Part shown: positions 46,887-55,647 of the stretch, piece by piece
How positions within the stretch are numbered: position 1 is the first letter of the stretch
How the letters are laid out: every line of letters begins with the position of its first letter
Origin: CAVRUD01 sp963849635
GTDB taxonomy: Bacteria; Chloroflexota; Chloroflexia; Thermomicrobiales; UBA6265
Length of the DNA stretch: 64,000 bases
Direction of reading: 5' to 3'
Assembly: GCA_963849635.1 (NCBI GenBank)
Contig: CAWKIA010000018.1
Location: 248,001 to 312,000, forward strand
Notes under the pieces: generated by a model
Told to the model about the DNA's origin: nothing
The model's database searches: none
What the model saw: only the letters and a program-made list of their open reading frames with translations
Position numbers and translations under genes: made by a program

Positions 46887-47735
46887 ATGGCGGTCTCAAA
46901 CAGCGACGGAATCGTGCACGTCGTCTTTCAGCTAGACGAGTCCCAATTCACAACTGATGCGCGGCGTGGGCAGATCGTTCACGAAGCGTTCCACGCCGCC
47001 CTGCCGGCGCGCCTGACCGTCGGCCACCGCCTGACGTTCGCGCTCTTGCAAGGCAATGAAGTCTTCGCCGACAACTTCATTGGAGACTTAGTCGATTTCT
47101 CCGGGGTGTCGGACGAACTGGTGCTCGTGACGTCCGCGGTTCCGATCCCGGGCCATGCCGGATCCTGGCGGAACATCGGGTTCGATCATCTCGCGATCAC
47201 GGTCGGCGACCGGGCGGGCGCCCGCGATTTTTTTCGCGACGTCCTCCAGATGCAGGTAATGCGTGACGACCCCCACCTGACGGTGATGGCGACAGGACCA
47301 ACCGCCCTCTTCTTCTTCGACGCGGGTCAGGAAGCGCCGCTGTCGGATGGGCGGCCTTCGACCTGGCACCACATCGGCTTCGTGGTTGATGACCTCGAAG
47401 CAGCCTACGCCCACCTCCAGGCGCACACTGAAGCATTGCGGAGCGATTTCACGCTCCTCGAACGGGACGAGCGCTGGAGCCTGTACTGCTTCTACAAGAA
47501 CGGCACGGTCACCTTCATGATCCAGCTCTCGGAAGTGAAGCCCGAGTCGCGCGGGTTCACAGACGCCAGCCCGGGCGGACTTTCCGTCGTATCTCTACGA
47601 CTACGCCAGTCGACCGTATGGGGTGCAGTTCGAGTCCGGCGAGGGTTAGTGAGGGGAGGCGTGAAAGAGGACCTCACCCCCTACCTCCGTAGCCCACTGC
47701 GGTGGAGAGGGGCGTTTGGCGAAACTGATTCATGA
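46887..47735 (+). CDS. VOC-family dioxygenase-like protein, C-terminus shifted
   Basis: ATG 46887. Residues 1-90 are a separate N-terminal domain of unknown type; 98-215 form a vicinal-oxygen-chelate domain (FDHLAITVGDRAGARDFFRDVLQMQ, TWHHIGFVVDDLEAAYAHL, YCFYKNGTVTFMIQ). In the frame as written the C-terminus runs into a GC-rich intergenic repeat to 47735. In the +1 frame from about 47575 the DNA reads ADFPSYLYDYASRPYGVQFES and stops at 47649, the normal family ending; removing one G from GGG at 47573-47575 restores it. The substrate is unknown. Confidence 0.82.
   Translation: MAVSNSDGIVHVVFQLDESQFTTDARRGQIVHEAFHAALPARLTVGHRLTFALLQGNEVFADNFIGDLVDFSGVSDELVLVTSAVPIPGHAGSWRNIGFDHLAITVGDRAGARDFFRDVLQMQVMRDDPHLTVMATGPTALFFFDAGQEAPLSDGRPSTWHHIGFVVDDLEAAYAHLQAHTEALRSDFTLLERDERWSLYCFYKNGTVTFMIQLSEVKPESRGFTDASPGGLSVVSLRLRQSTVWGAVRVRRGLVRGGVKEDLTPYLRSPLRWRGAFGETDS
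47661..47716. repeat. Imperfect inverted GC-rich intergenic repeat
   Basis: After the likely true stop of the VOC gene, CCTCACCCCCTACCTCCG is followed by CGGTGGAGAGGGGCG, an imperfect dyad of about 10 of 15 pairs. It resembles dispersed intergenic palindromes of many high-GC genomes and may act as a terminator. Confidence 0.35.
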
Positions 47736-47796
47736 GGACGTGCTCATCAATGGCCGGATTTGATCGTTGATTCTTCCCCAAACGCTGGGCAACGAT

Positions 47797-47824
47797 GCGG
47801 CCCCGAACAGACGTCCGGGGCCGC
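47797..47824 (-). terminator. Terminator hairpin after ilvE
   Basis: GCGGCCCCG (47797-47805) and CGGGGCCGC (47816-47824): a 9-pair GC stem 35 bases past the ilvE stop on the minus strand. Weak T-tract. Confidence 0.5.
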
Positions 47825-47856
47825 TGTGCGACTATCGTATCCGCGAGTTTGTTCGG

Positions 47857-48810
47857 TTATGCGGTTACTGCCGAAGCAACCCCAACCGGCGTCCGCCAGT
47901 GGCCGTAGCGCGTCTCGCGGCCGCGGAGTACGTCATGGAAGACTTGCTCGAGTTCGCGCGTGACCGGGCCGATTCCGCCGGAGCCAATCTCGAAGTGGTC
48001 GACCTCCACGATGGGCGAGATCTCGGCGGCAGTACCGCACGTGAAGATCTCATCGGCCAGGTAGAGCTCGGTGCGGTCGACATCGCGCTCGACGACCTTC
48101 AGGCCAAGAACGTCGCTGGCGAGGATCATCAGGGCGTCGCGGGTGATGCTTTCCAGGATGCCACTGGTGACACCCGGAGTGATCAGGACGCCATTCCGGA
48201 TCATCATCACGCAGGCGCCCGGAGCTTCCGAAACTTTGCCCTGAGGATTGAGGAGGAAGGCGACGTCGTAGCCGTCCAGCCGTGCCTCGTTGCCGGCCAA
48301 CTGACCGTTGCGGTAATTGGAGAGGTTCTTCACCCGGGGTGGCATCACGTTGTCCGAGATACGCGTCCATGAGCTGACCCTGGCTCGCTGCGTCATCCCG
48401 GTGAGGAGATGCGTGGGCATGGCATGGGTGTTGATCAGCACCTCGGCCTTCGGGGCGAGTTGAGCGAACCGCTTGCCGCTGGTGTCGCCGGTATAGACCA
48501 ATGGGCGGATGTAGGTATCTTCCCGGGTTTCGTTTGCGCGGAGCAGATCGATCGTCGCGGTCGTGAGGGTATCGATCGAGTAGCTCAGGGGGAGCCGGAC
48601 GAGGCGAGACGACTTGACGAGCCGGTCCAAGTGTTCCTGGAAGCGGAAGATATAGAGCTCTTCGTCGCGGTCATCCCAGTAGGCCCGGATGCCCTCGAAC
48701 ACAGCGCCGACGGTCGACCAGCCCAGTTCCGTAACATGGACTGTGGCGTCTTCCCAGCGCAGTTGCTCACCGTTCCACCACAAGTAGTTTGGATGCTCTC
48801 CCACGACCAT
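47857..48810 (-). CDS. ilvE: Branched-chain amino acid aminotransferase
   Basis: 317 residues from ATG 48810 (AGGAGA three bases upstream; TTG 48831 is an alternative). FEGIRAYWDDRDEELYIFR, YIRPLVYTGD, PPRVKNLSNYRNG with the PLP-binding Lys, and GVTSGILESITRDAL belong to fold-type IV aminotransferases of the IlvE type. It interconverts branched-chain amino acids and their keto acids. Single-gene unit. Confidence 0.95.
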   Translation of the reverse strand: MVVGEHPNYLWWNGEQLRWEDATVHVTELGWSTVGAVFEGIRAYWDDRDEELYIFRFQEHLDRLVKSSRLVRLPLSYSIDTLTTATIDLLRANETREDTYIRPLVYTGDTSGKRFAQLAPKAEVLINTHAMPTHLLTGMTQRARVSSWTRISDNVMPPRVKNLSNYRNGQLAGNEARLDGYDVAFLLNPQGKVSEAPGACVMMIRNGVLITPGVTSGILESITRDALMILASDVLGLKVVERDVDRTELYLADEIFTCGTAAEISPIVEVDHFEIGSGGIGPVTRELEQVFHDVLRGRETRYGHWRTPVGVASAVTA

Positions 48811-48970
48811 TTCTCCTGCCAGATACGCCAACGATCCGCGCTGCCATCCCGCGCCGTGATTGGGCCGAATCTCCTAGGTTCAGTATCGCATCCATTCGAT
48901 TCGGGCACGATAACCAATCGCCATTGGCGTTTGAGACCACATCGCGGTTAGTCTGTGTACATGCCGAAAT

Positions 48971-49008
48971 GGAGACGGGGTGCCACACGGGTGTGGCACC
49001 CCGTCTCC
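48971..49008 (-). terminator. Long perfect hairpin after the peptide-binding protein gene
   Basis: GGAGACGGGGTGCCACAC (48971-48988) and its exact reverse complement at 48991-49008: 18 matching bases with 2 between. It lies 38 bases past the stop of the binding-protein gene. No T-run, so it may be a rho-independent stop or an mRNA 3' stabiliser. Confidence 0.7.
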
Positions 49009-49045
49009 ATCGAACCATCGATTTCGGCCGATGGCCGAACGTCGA

Positions 49046-50836
49046 TTACTCGGGCCGACCCTCGACTGAGACCGCCTGGAGGAAGTCCACGTAGATATTG
49101 CCCTGGGGCACCGTGAAGCCTTGCTGGTTAACAGGCAGGTTCTTCACCCACGGCTTGTAGGCCATCTGGTCCTGGCGGTACACAATTGGCTGGTAGCCGC
49201 CATCGTTCTGAATGATGGTCTCGGCCTGGCGGTAGATTTCGAGGCGCGCGTCAAGATCGGCGATACCCTTGGCCTCGTTGACGAGGTCATCGAACTGGTC
49301 ATTCGACCACGCCTGCCGCTTGCCGGAGTTCTTCCGGGAGTAGTACATGTCGCCGTAGCCGTTGTTCGGATCCGGGTAGTCGTACCACCAGCGAATCCAG
49401 GTGAGCTGGAACTGGTTCTCGAAGAGGCGCGGGCGCCAGTTGTTCTCCGGGATCACCTCAAGGGTGATCTCCATGCCGAAGACTTCGTTCAACTGGGCGG
49501 CGATGTCCTGGGCCATGATGTTGGAATTGATGCCCTCTTCAGATCCGCGCAGGTACATGGTAATCGGCGGCCAGTTCGTTCCACCCGCGTAATCTGTGCC
49601 CTCCAGTGCCGCCATCGCCGCGGCAGGATCGAACGCCAGATTCTCTTCAAATGCCGGGTCATCGAGGAAGCCGAAGACGCCCGGCGGGACCATGCAGAAG
49701 GCGGGGCTGACCAGATTGTTGGTCAAGCTAACCAACCGCTCGCGGTCGATGGCGTGATTGAGCGCAAGGCGCACATTGAGGTCATCAAAAGGCGGCACTC
49801 CGTTGGATGCGACCAGCATCCAGATTCCTGGAACGACGTACGGCTGCAACTGGGCGGCAAGCTCCGCGTCCTCTTGGAAGCGTGGGAGGTCCGTTGCTCC
49901 AATGATTGCCCAGTCTTGCTGCTGATCCCCGTCCCCAGCCTCGTACGCATTGACGTCATTGGCGGAAGGGATAAACGGAACGACAACCTTGTCGAGTGCA
50001 ATCGCTTCCGCGTTCCAGTAACCCGGATTCTTGGACATCTCGACCTTGACCTGGTGCTCCCACTGGTCCATCTTGAACGGTCCGTTCGAGACAAGCGGAA
50101 CGTCCCCGAGAGCCCAGTTGAGACCATGTTCTTCGACCGATGCCCGGTGGGCAGGAACTGACGCGGTATAGGCGACAACGGCCGGGAAGTAACCTCGCGG
50201 TCCTTCCATCGTGACCTCGAGGGTCCAGTCATCGAGCGCTTTCATACCGAGATCGTCAATCGTCAACGCCGTTGCCGCCGGGGTTCCTTCCCCAGCAGCG
50301 GCGGTGTTGTACGCCTCAGCGTTCTTGATGTCGAACAAGAATCCGGCATATGCGGCTGCATTGGCGGGATTGAGCTGGCGCTCCCATGACCAAACGAAGT
50401 CATGAGCAGTCACCGGATCACCGTTCGACCAACCGGTGTTGTTCGGGCGGATGTTGAACGTCCAGACGGAGGCGTCCTCGTTCGGGGTGAACGTCTCAGC
50501 CCAGTCCGGAGCTGCCTGCAAGTCCTTGTCGAACTTAAGCAGGCCGGCCCACAATTCGACGACACCATTGCAGTAGAGGTTGAGATTGAAGTCCTGCGAG
50601 CTGGGCTCGTCGTTCAGGCTTCCATGATAGAAAACCTGCTCAACTTCTCCTTGGGCGTTCATTCGCCGCACTGGACCAACAGCCGGGGAAGCGCCGACGA
50701 ATCGCGGAACGCCCGCGACAACCGCCGTTCCCGCTGTCATCGCACTGGCGACCTTCATGAAGGTCCGGCGGTCAACTCCAGCGCTCTTAAAGCGCTTCGC
50801 AAGGTGCTCGATTTGTTCGTTCTCGTACTTCGCCAC
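49046..50836 (-). CDS. oppA: Peptide ABC transporter substrate-binding protein (family 5)
   Basis: 596 residues from GTG 50836 with TAGGAGGAA upstream. A twin-arginine signal (VDRRTFMKVASAMTAGTAVV) lies at 21-45. WTFNIRPNNTGWSNGDPVTAHDFVWSWERQLNPA is the family 5 signature and VSNGPFKMDQWEHQVKVEMSKNPGYW follows. It captures oligopeptides outside the membrane and delivers them to the permeases encoded upstream. Being last in the operon, with a 110-base gap, it may have extra expression. Oligo- versus dipeptide preference is not shown. Confidence 0.93.
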   Translation of the reverse strand: MAKYENEQIEHLAKRFKSAGVDRRTFMKVASAMTAGTAVVAGVPRFVGASPAVGPVRRMNAQGEVEQVFYHGSLNDEPSSQDFNLNLYCNGVVELWAGLLKFDKDLQAAPDWAETFTPNEDASVWTFNIRPNNTGWSNGDPVTAHDFVWSWERQLNPANAAAYAGFLFDIKNAEAYNTAAAGEGTPAATALTIDDLGMKALDDWTLEVTMEGPRGYFPAVVAYTASVPAHRASVEEHGLNWALGDVPLVSNGPFKMDQWEHQVKVEMSKNPGYWNAEAIALDKVVVPFIPSANDVNAYEAGDGDQQQDWAIIGATDLPRFQEDAELAAQLQPYVVPGIWMLVASNGVPPFDDLNVRLALNHAIDRERLVSLTNNLVSPAFCMVPPGVFGFLDDPAFEENLAFDPAAAMAALEGTDYAGGTNWPPITMYLRGSEEGINSNIMAQDIAAQLNEVFGMEITLEVIPENNWRPRLFENQFQLTWIRWWYDYPDPNNGYGDMYYSRKNSGKRQAWSNDQFDDLVNEAKGIADLDARLEIYRQAETIIQNDGGYQPIVYRQDQMAYKPWVKNLPVNQQGFTVPQGNIYVDFLQAVSVEGRPE

Positions 50837-50947
50837 GGAGTTCCTCCTACCGTCGTACGTTCAGTGACCAGCAAGCGCGCCCTCGTGCGCCCGCTCCGAC
50901 TTGAACCGCTAAACCTCCACGTCCTTTGGTCTAGGGATCAACGATCC

Positions 50948-52021
50948 TCAGCGCGCAGCGGGGATGACTGCGCCCTGCCCTCCTTTCGCCGGTTTGACTG
51001 GCAGTTCGGAGTTATCTGAAGCCTCCGCGTAATGGCAGGCGACCCAATGGTCAGCCCCGATCGGCCGGAGTTGCGGCTCGACTTCCGCGCAATCTGGCCT
51101 GGCTATCGGGCAACGAGGATGGAACCGGCAACCCGAAGGCGGCCGGGCAGGGGACGGAACATCCCCTTCCAGAATGATCCGGCTTTTTTGCCGGCCCGGA
51201 ATTGGCAGGGGAATCGCGGAGATGAGAGCTTTAGTGTACGGGTGCTTTGGTAGTTCGGTGATCGTCCGCGCTTCCCCAATCTCAACCAGTTTGCCGAGGT
51301 ACATCACCCCGACGCGATCGGAGATGTGCGCGACGACAGCGAGATTATGGGCAATAAAGAGATAAGTCAGGTTGAACTGCCCCTGGAGCCGTTTGAGCAG
51401 GTTCAACACCTGGGCCTGGATGGAGACATCCAACGCGGACACTGGTTCGTCACAAATCACCAGCTTCGGGTTGAGTGCCAGTGCCCTGGCAATGCCAATG
51501 CGCTGGCGCTGCCCGCCGGAGAACTCGTGGGGATAGCGATTGGCGAAATAGGAGTTCAGACCGACTACTTTGAGTAACTCGCGGACCTGTTCCTGGCGCT
51601 CTTTGCGACTCCCAACGCTGAAGATGTTGAGCGGTTCCGCGATGATCCCACCGACCGTCATCCGGGGATCGAGCGACGCCGACGGGTCCTGGAAGATCAT
51701 TTGAATGTCACGGCGGTATGGCCGCATCTTCGCGCCGCTTAGGCTACTGATGTCTTTCCCGTCGAATCGAATCGATCCCGAGGTTGGGTCATAGAGGCGA
51801 ATAATGGTCTGGCCAAGCGTCGTCTTTCCGCAGCCGGACTCGCCGACCAGACCGAAGGTCTCGCCAGCCCGAACGGAAAAAGAGATCCCGTCCACAGCGC
51901 GGATCGTCAGCGCCTTGCCGCCCAGAAGGCCACCACCGACCTTGAAGTACTTGGTCAGGTTCTCAACTTCGAGGATCGGGCGGTTCCCCGCGGCGGCCGT
52001 ATCCGCCTGCGCCGTGGCCAT
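50948..52021 (-). CDS. oppF: Oligopeptide ABC transporter ATPase, OppF type
   Basis: 357 residues; ATG 52021 overlaps the oppD stop as TAATG. Walker A GESGCGKTT, signature SGGQRQRIGIARAL, Walker B LVICDEPVSALD, and the OppF C-terminal block GCRFHPRCPIARPDCAEVEP with the cysteines of an iron-sulfur cluster region. One of two ATPases driving the importer, on the cytosolic face. Confidence 0.96.
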   Translation of the reverse strand: MATAQADTAAAGNRPILEVENLTKYFKVGGGLLGGKALTIRAVDGISFSVRAGETFGLVGESGCGKTTLGQTIIRLYDPTSGSIRFDGKDISSLSGAKMRPYRRDIQMIFQDPSASLDPRMTVGGIIAEPLNIFSVGSRKERQEQVRELLKVVGLNSYFANRYPHEFSGGQRQRIGIARALALNPKLVICDEPVSALDVSIQAQVLNLLKRLQGQFNLTYLFIAHNLAVVAHISDRVGVMYLGKLVEIGEARTITELPKHPYTKALISAIPLPIPGRQKSRIILEGDVPSPARPPSGCRFHPRCPIARPDCAEVEPQLRPIGADHWVACHYAEASDNSELPVKPAKGGQGAVIPAAR

Positions 52022-53136
52022 TACCCGACCTGCCCCAACTCAGATTCGATCAGGACGACCTCGTCGTGGCGGCGAACTTCGCGAGCATGAGTTCCGCGCG
52101 GTCCGGTAGGAAACCAGCAGGCTGACTGCTGTCCGGGTGCGGTTTCAACCAGTGGCGGAGTCTCTTCACACTTGGCCTGCCGGCGCGGACAGCGAGATCG
52201 GAACCGGCACCCTGCCGGAGGTTCGAGCAGGTCAGGCGGCAAGCCTCCGATAGGTACGAGCTCCTCTTTGACGTTGTCTCCGATCCGAGGAATCGAGCGT
52301 AGCAGGCCGAGTGTGTATGGATGCTGCGGGTTCTCAAACAGGTCCTGGGCGCTGCCCTCTTCGATGATCTTGCCGGCGTACATCACGATGACCCGCTGGC
52401 AGAGTTCCGCAACGACGCCAAGATCGTGAGTAATCATAATGATCGCCGTGCCAAAGTCGCGGTTCAATCCGACCATCAAGTCCAAGATCTGGGCCTGAAT
52501 GGTGACGTCGAGGGCGGTCGTCGGTTCGTCGGCGATCAGCAGGCGCGGATTGCACGCCAGAGCAATTGCGATCATGACGCGCTGGCGCATGCCACCGGAA
52601 AACTGGTGCGGATAAGCGTTGATCCGGTCTTCGGCGGCCGGTATCCCAACCCGCTGGAGGAGATCGATCGCGCGTTTCTCCGCTTCTTGCCGGGAAATTT
52701 CTAGGTGAAGCATCAGTGGTTCGACTAATTGGTTGCCGACGGAGTAGACAGGATTGAGCGACGTCATCGGGTCCTGAAAGATCATCGCGACGTCGTTGCC
52801 GCGGACATTCCGCATCTCGCGATCGGAGAGGGAAAGCAGATCGCGCGTCTTGCCATCGATGGACAGCGTCACCGAGCCGTTGACAATGCGGCCTGGGGGA
52901 CTGGGCACCAGGCGCATCAGGCTCAAGGCGGTCACACTCTTGCCGCAGCCGGATTCGCCCACGATCCCCAGAGTCTCGCCCTCTTTGACGTGGAAGGTCA
53001 CGTCGTCAACGGCGAACACAACCCCGGAGCGGGTGAAGAACTGCGTCTTGAGGTTCTTCACCTCAAGGACGTTCCCAGTACGGCGACTTTTCTTCGACTT
53101 CTCGTCGGTTTCAGTCGTAGACGCTGCTACTGCCAA
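52021..53136 (-). CDS. oppD: Oligopeptide ABC transporter ATPase, OppD type
   Basis: 371 residues if TTG 53136 is used; GGAGG lies five bases upstream. TTG 53148 is an alternative. Walker A GESGCGKSV, signature SGGMRQRVMIAIAL, Walker B LLIADEPTTALD, and GCRFRSRCPRRQAKCEE at the C-terminus. Partner of OppF. A repeat element separates it from the upstream permease gene. Confidence 0.95.
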   Translation of the reverse strand: MAVAASTTETDEKSKKSRRTGNVLEVKNLKTQFFTRSGVVFAVDDVTFHVKEGETLGIVGESGCGKSVTALSLMRLVPSPPGRIVNGSVTLSIDGKTRDLLSLSDREMRNVRGNDVAMIFQDPMTSLNPVYSVGNQLVEPLMLHLEISRQEAEKRAIDLLQRVGIPAAEDRINAYPHQFSGGMRQRVMIAIALACNPRLLIADEPTTALDVTIQAQILDLMVGLNRDFGTAIIMITHDLGVVAELCQRVIVMYAGKIIEEGSAQDLFENPQHPYTLGLLRSIPRIGDNVKEELVPIGGLPPDLLEPPAGCRFRSRCPRRQAKCEETPPLVETAPGQQSACWFPTGPRGTHAREVRRHDEVVLIESELGQVG

Positions 53137-53164
53137 TATCGCCTCCAAGGAGCTTTCAGCTGTT

Positions 53165-53270
53165 AGCTCTCAGCCGTCAGCAGTTCGCCGTCAGACATCA
53201 GAGTGCGTCCCATCGAACAACGACCGTGGATCTTTGAGCATTGATGGCTGACGGCTGATCGCTGAGAGCT
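53165..53270. repeat. Inverted repeat element between oppC and oppD
   Basis: AGCTCTCAGCCGTCAGC at 53165-53181 and GCTGACGGCTGATCGCTGAGAGCT at 53247-53270 are inverted, with short direct echoes (CTTTCAGCTGTTAGC at 53151 onward). The size of about 125 bases and the AGCTGACGGCTGA style recall dispersed miniature elements of other genomes. It interrupts an otherwise tight operon. Confidence 0.55.
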
Positions 53271-53279
53271 GTTTGCTTT

Positions 53280-54284
53280 CTAGTCGTTGCCTTTTGGATC
53301 GAGCGCATCGCGGAGCCCATCACCGAGGAACGTGAACCCCAACATGGTCAACCCGATGGCCAGCGTCGGAAAGAGCAGCAGATGGGGATAGGAACGGACG
53401 AACGCCTGTCCCTCACCGACCATTTGGCCCCAGGAGGCCTGCGGTGGTCGAATCCCGACTCCGACGAAGCTCAATGCCGCTTCGATGAAGATCGCGGTCG
53501 GTATGCCGAACGTCAGGGCGACGATGATCGGGGTAAGACTGTTCGGCAGCAAATGCCGGCCGATGATGTAGAAGCCGTTTGCCCCGGCCACCTTTGACGC
53601 TTTGACGTACTCCTGCTCCCTGAGCGACAGGAATTGCCCGCGTACCAGCCTTGTCTCCGTCACCCAGCCAACGAGCCCGATCGCCAGGAAAATGTTGGTC
53701 AAACCCGGCCCTCGCCAGTTGACGATCATCAGCACGAGGAGCAATTGGGGGATTGCGTAGACGACATCGACCAGACGCATAAGGATGTTGTCGGTCTGGC
53801 CGCCGTAGTACCCAGCGATAGCGCCAATCGGCACGCCAATCACGAGCACGATGACCTGGGCAAGAACCCCGACGACGAGCGAGACCCGAGCGCCATACAT
53901 CATCCGGCTGAACAAGTCGCGGCCATTCAAGTCCACACCAAACGGGAAAGTCCAGGAGGGAGAAAGACCTTTCGTTTCCCCGATGTACTCCGGTGAGATA
54001 ACTTCGCTCTCTCCGTAAGGTGCAAGTACCGGGGCAAAAACGGCCAGCAGGATGAAGGCGACGACGATGAAGAGGCCAATGACCGCTAGCTTGTTTCTGA
54101 TCAGCCGGCGCCAGGCGTCGCCCCAAAGACTCGCCTGTTTGCGGGCAGATGTCTCACCAGTCGAACCCAGATCCGCCAGTGTCGTCGGGTCGCCAAGCAC
54201 GCCGCCGGTACTCGCGGCTCCGTCGCCTCGGACGGACGCCGGATCGAAGGTGCGGTCACCTGGGTGAGTCGAGGACTGAGCCAT
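53280..54284 (-). CDS. oppC: Oligopeptide ABC transporter permease, OppC type
   Basis: 334 residues. A polar N-terminus of about 55 residues, the OppC N-terminal helix (KLAVIGLFIVVAFILLAVFAPVLAP), FPFGVDLNGRDLFSRMMYGARVSLVVG, and the cytosolic EAA loop KVAGANGFYIIGRHLLPNSLTPIIV. Six helices; pairs with OppB to form the channel. 53 bases after oppB. Confidence 0.95.
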   Translation of the reverse strand: MAQSSTHPGDRTFDPASVRGDGAASTGGVLGDPTTLADLGSTGETSARKQASLWGDAWRRLIRNKLAVIGLFIVVAFILLAVFAPVLAPYGESEVISPEYIGETKGLSPSWTFPFGVDLNGRDLFSRMMYGARVSLVVGVLAQVIVLVIGVPIGAIAGYYGGQTDNILMRLVDVVYAIPQLLLVLMIVNWRGPGLTNIFLAIGLVGWVTETRLVRGQFLSLREQEYVKASKVAGANGFYIIGRHLLPNSLTPIIVALTFGIPTAIFIEAALSFVGVGIRPPQASWGQMVGEGQAFVRSYPHLLLFPTLAIGLTMLGFTFLGDGLRDALDPKGND

Positions 54285-54337
54285 CTGCGCTCCTTCGTAC
54301 GGGACGGTGTGTGAGATATAGAGTTGCGGTTCGGGTC

Positions 54338-55276
54338 CTAGTAGCGAATTCTCGGATCAATGACCCCATAGACCAGATCGACCAACAAGTTCATCACTGC
54401 CAGGAAAACGCCGTACAGCAGCACCACGCCGAGGATCATCGGCTGGTCTTGGACCTGCATGCTCGTGACGAAGTACTGGCCCATCCCGGGAACATTGAAG
54501 ACTTGCTCGACAAAGAACGACCCGGTGCCGACCGCCGCGAGGATGGGACCAATGAGCGTGACGACCGGAATCAACGCGTTCTTCAGCACGTGTTTCAAAA
54601 TAACCGAACGCTCGGCCAATCCCTTGGCGCGAGCGGTCCGCACGTAGTCGCTCCGGATGATGTCGATCATGCTCGAACGGGTATAGCGGGCCAGGGTGGC
54701 GAGCGGCGCCGCGGCGAGCGCAATTGTCGGCAGGATCCAATCAATGGGACGTTCCCAGCCGCCGATGTTGAAGCCGAGGTTCATGCCGTGGTCTGGGAGG
54801 TAGATCGCGAAGAGTAAAATCAGCAGAAAACCCATCACGAAGTTCGGCATGCTGTAGAACAATATCGCGATGGTGACGGAAATATAGTCGAGGATGCCGT
54901 TCTGATTCACCGCCGCCAAGATGCCAAGCCCCATGCCAACGATCGTCGCGAACATCGTCGCCATCAGGCCGAGGTGGAGGGAAACGGGAAAGGTCCGGCC
55001 AATCAGGTCGCTGACCTGTTGCGGGCGGTTGTTGTACGAAGGGCCAAAATCGCCCTGCAGAGCGTTCCAGACATAGATGCCGAAGCGCTGATACAGCGGC
55101 TTGTCCAGACCGTAGAGCTTCTCCAGGTTGGCGATTGTTTCGGGATTGACGCCATTGCCCGCCGAAGGATCAAACGGACTGCCCGGTGTCGCGTTCATGA
55201 TGAGAAACGTGACGGCGGCCATCGCCAGGATTGTCGGGATAAACCAGAGGATGCGACTGGTGGTGTAGCGGAGCAT
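54338..55276 (-). CDS. oppB: Oligopeptide ABC transporter permease, OppB type
   Basis: 313 residues from ATG 55276, preceded by GGGGAGG. Six helices; YTTSRILWFIPTILAMAAVTFLIM at the N-terminus, TARAKGLAERSVILKHVLKNALIPVVTLIG is the EAA loop, and FSMPNFVMGFLLILLFA is conserved. First gene of the importer operon; a promoter candidate lies 280 bases upstream. Confidence 0.95.
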   Translation of the reverse strand: MLRYTTSRILWFIPTILAMAAVTFLIMNATPGSPFDPSAGNGVNPETIANLEKLYGLDKPLYQRFGIYVWNALQGDFGPSYNNRPQQVSDLIGRTFPVSLHLGLMATMFATIVGMGLGILAAVNQNGILDYISVTIAILFYSMPNFVMGFLLILLFAIYLPDHGMNLGFNIGGWERPIDWILPTIALAAAPLATLARYTRSSMIDIIRSDYVRTARAKGLAERSVILKHVLKNALIPVVTLIGPILAAVGTGSFFVEQVFNVPGMGQYFVTSMQVQDQPMILGVVLLYGVFLAVMNLLVDLVYGVIDPRIRY

Positions 55277-55647
55277 CACGCCTCCCCAAAAATGGGCCAG
55301 TCCGCGGTTACGGGTCCGGGACGGCAAGGAGCACACCAGCGTTTCGAGACGGGCGATGACAGCCTTCTAAGGTACGCAGTCTAGCCAGCCTACCCGGCGT
55401 AGTGACGTTCAACGCGTCCGAATCTCGAATCTCTGTGCTGCGATGTGGCTATGATGCGATTCGAACGCGGTGCCGAACCGAATAATCGGATCGATCCACC
55501 GGGCATTGTGCCCGAATACTCGAGCGAATCGGCTTAGTTTTGCGAACGCCGCGACTTTAGCACCGCGATTAACAGGGTGTCAAGCACGTCGTTTACAAAC
55601 TCACGATCTCCGATTTTCCTGATCTCTATCAATATATGCGGTTTGCA
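55277..55647. other. Leader region of the opp operon
   Basis: About 370 bases between the ROK kinase stop and oppB. No gene seen. It holds a promoter candidate (55554-55583), a long leader of about 270 bases, a small hairpin CGGGCA/TGCCCG near 55500-55515, and several copies of ATTCG-like words. A cis-acting RNA is possible but no known class is recognised. Confidence 0.4.
55554..55583 (-). promoter_or_regulatory. Candidate promoter of the opp operon
   Basis: Minus-strand TTGACA (55583-55578), 18-base spacer, TAAAGT (55559-55554), pointing to oppB. Confidence 0.48.

Noticed and set aside
49121..50161. Open frame of 346 codons opposite the peptide-binding protein.
   Set aside because: Antisense shadow; the real gene has signal peptide, family motifs and ribosome site.
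55380..55647. tRNA-like stretch with ATTCGAAC words.
   Set aside because: No cloverleaf can be drawn; the D and anticodon arms are missing.
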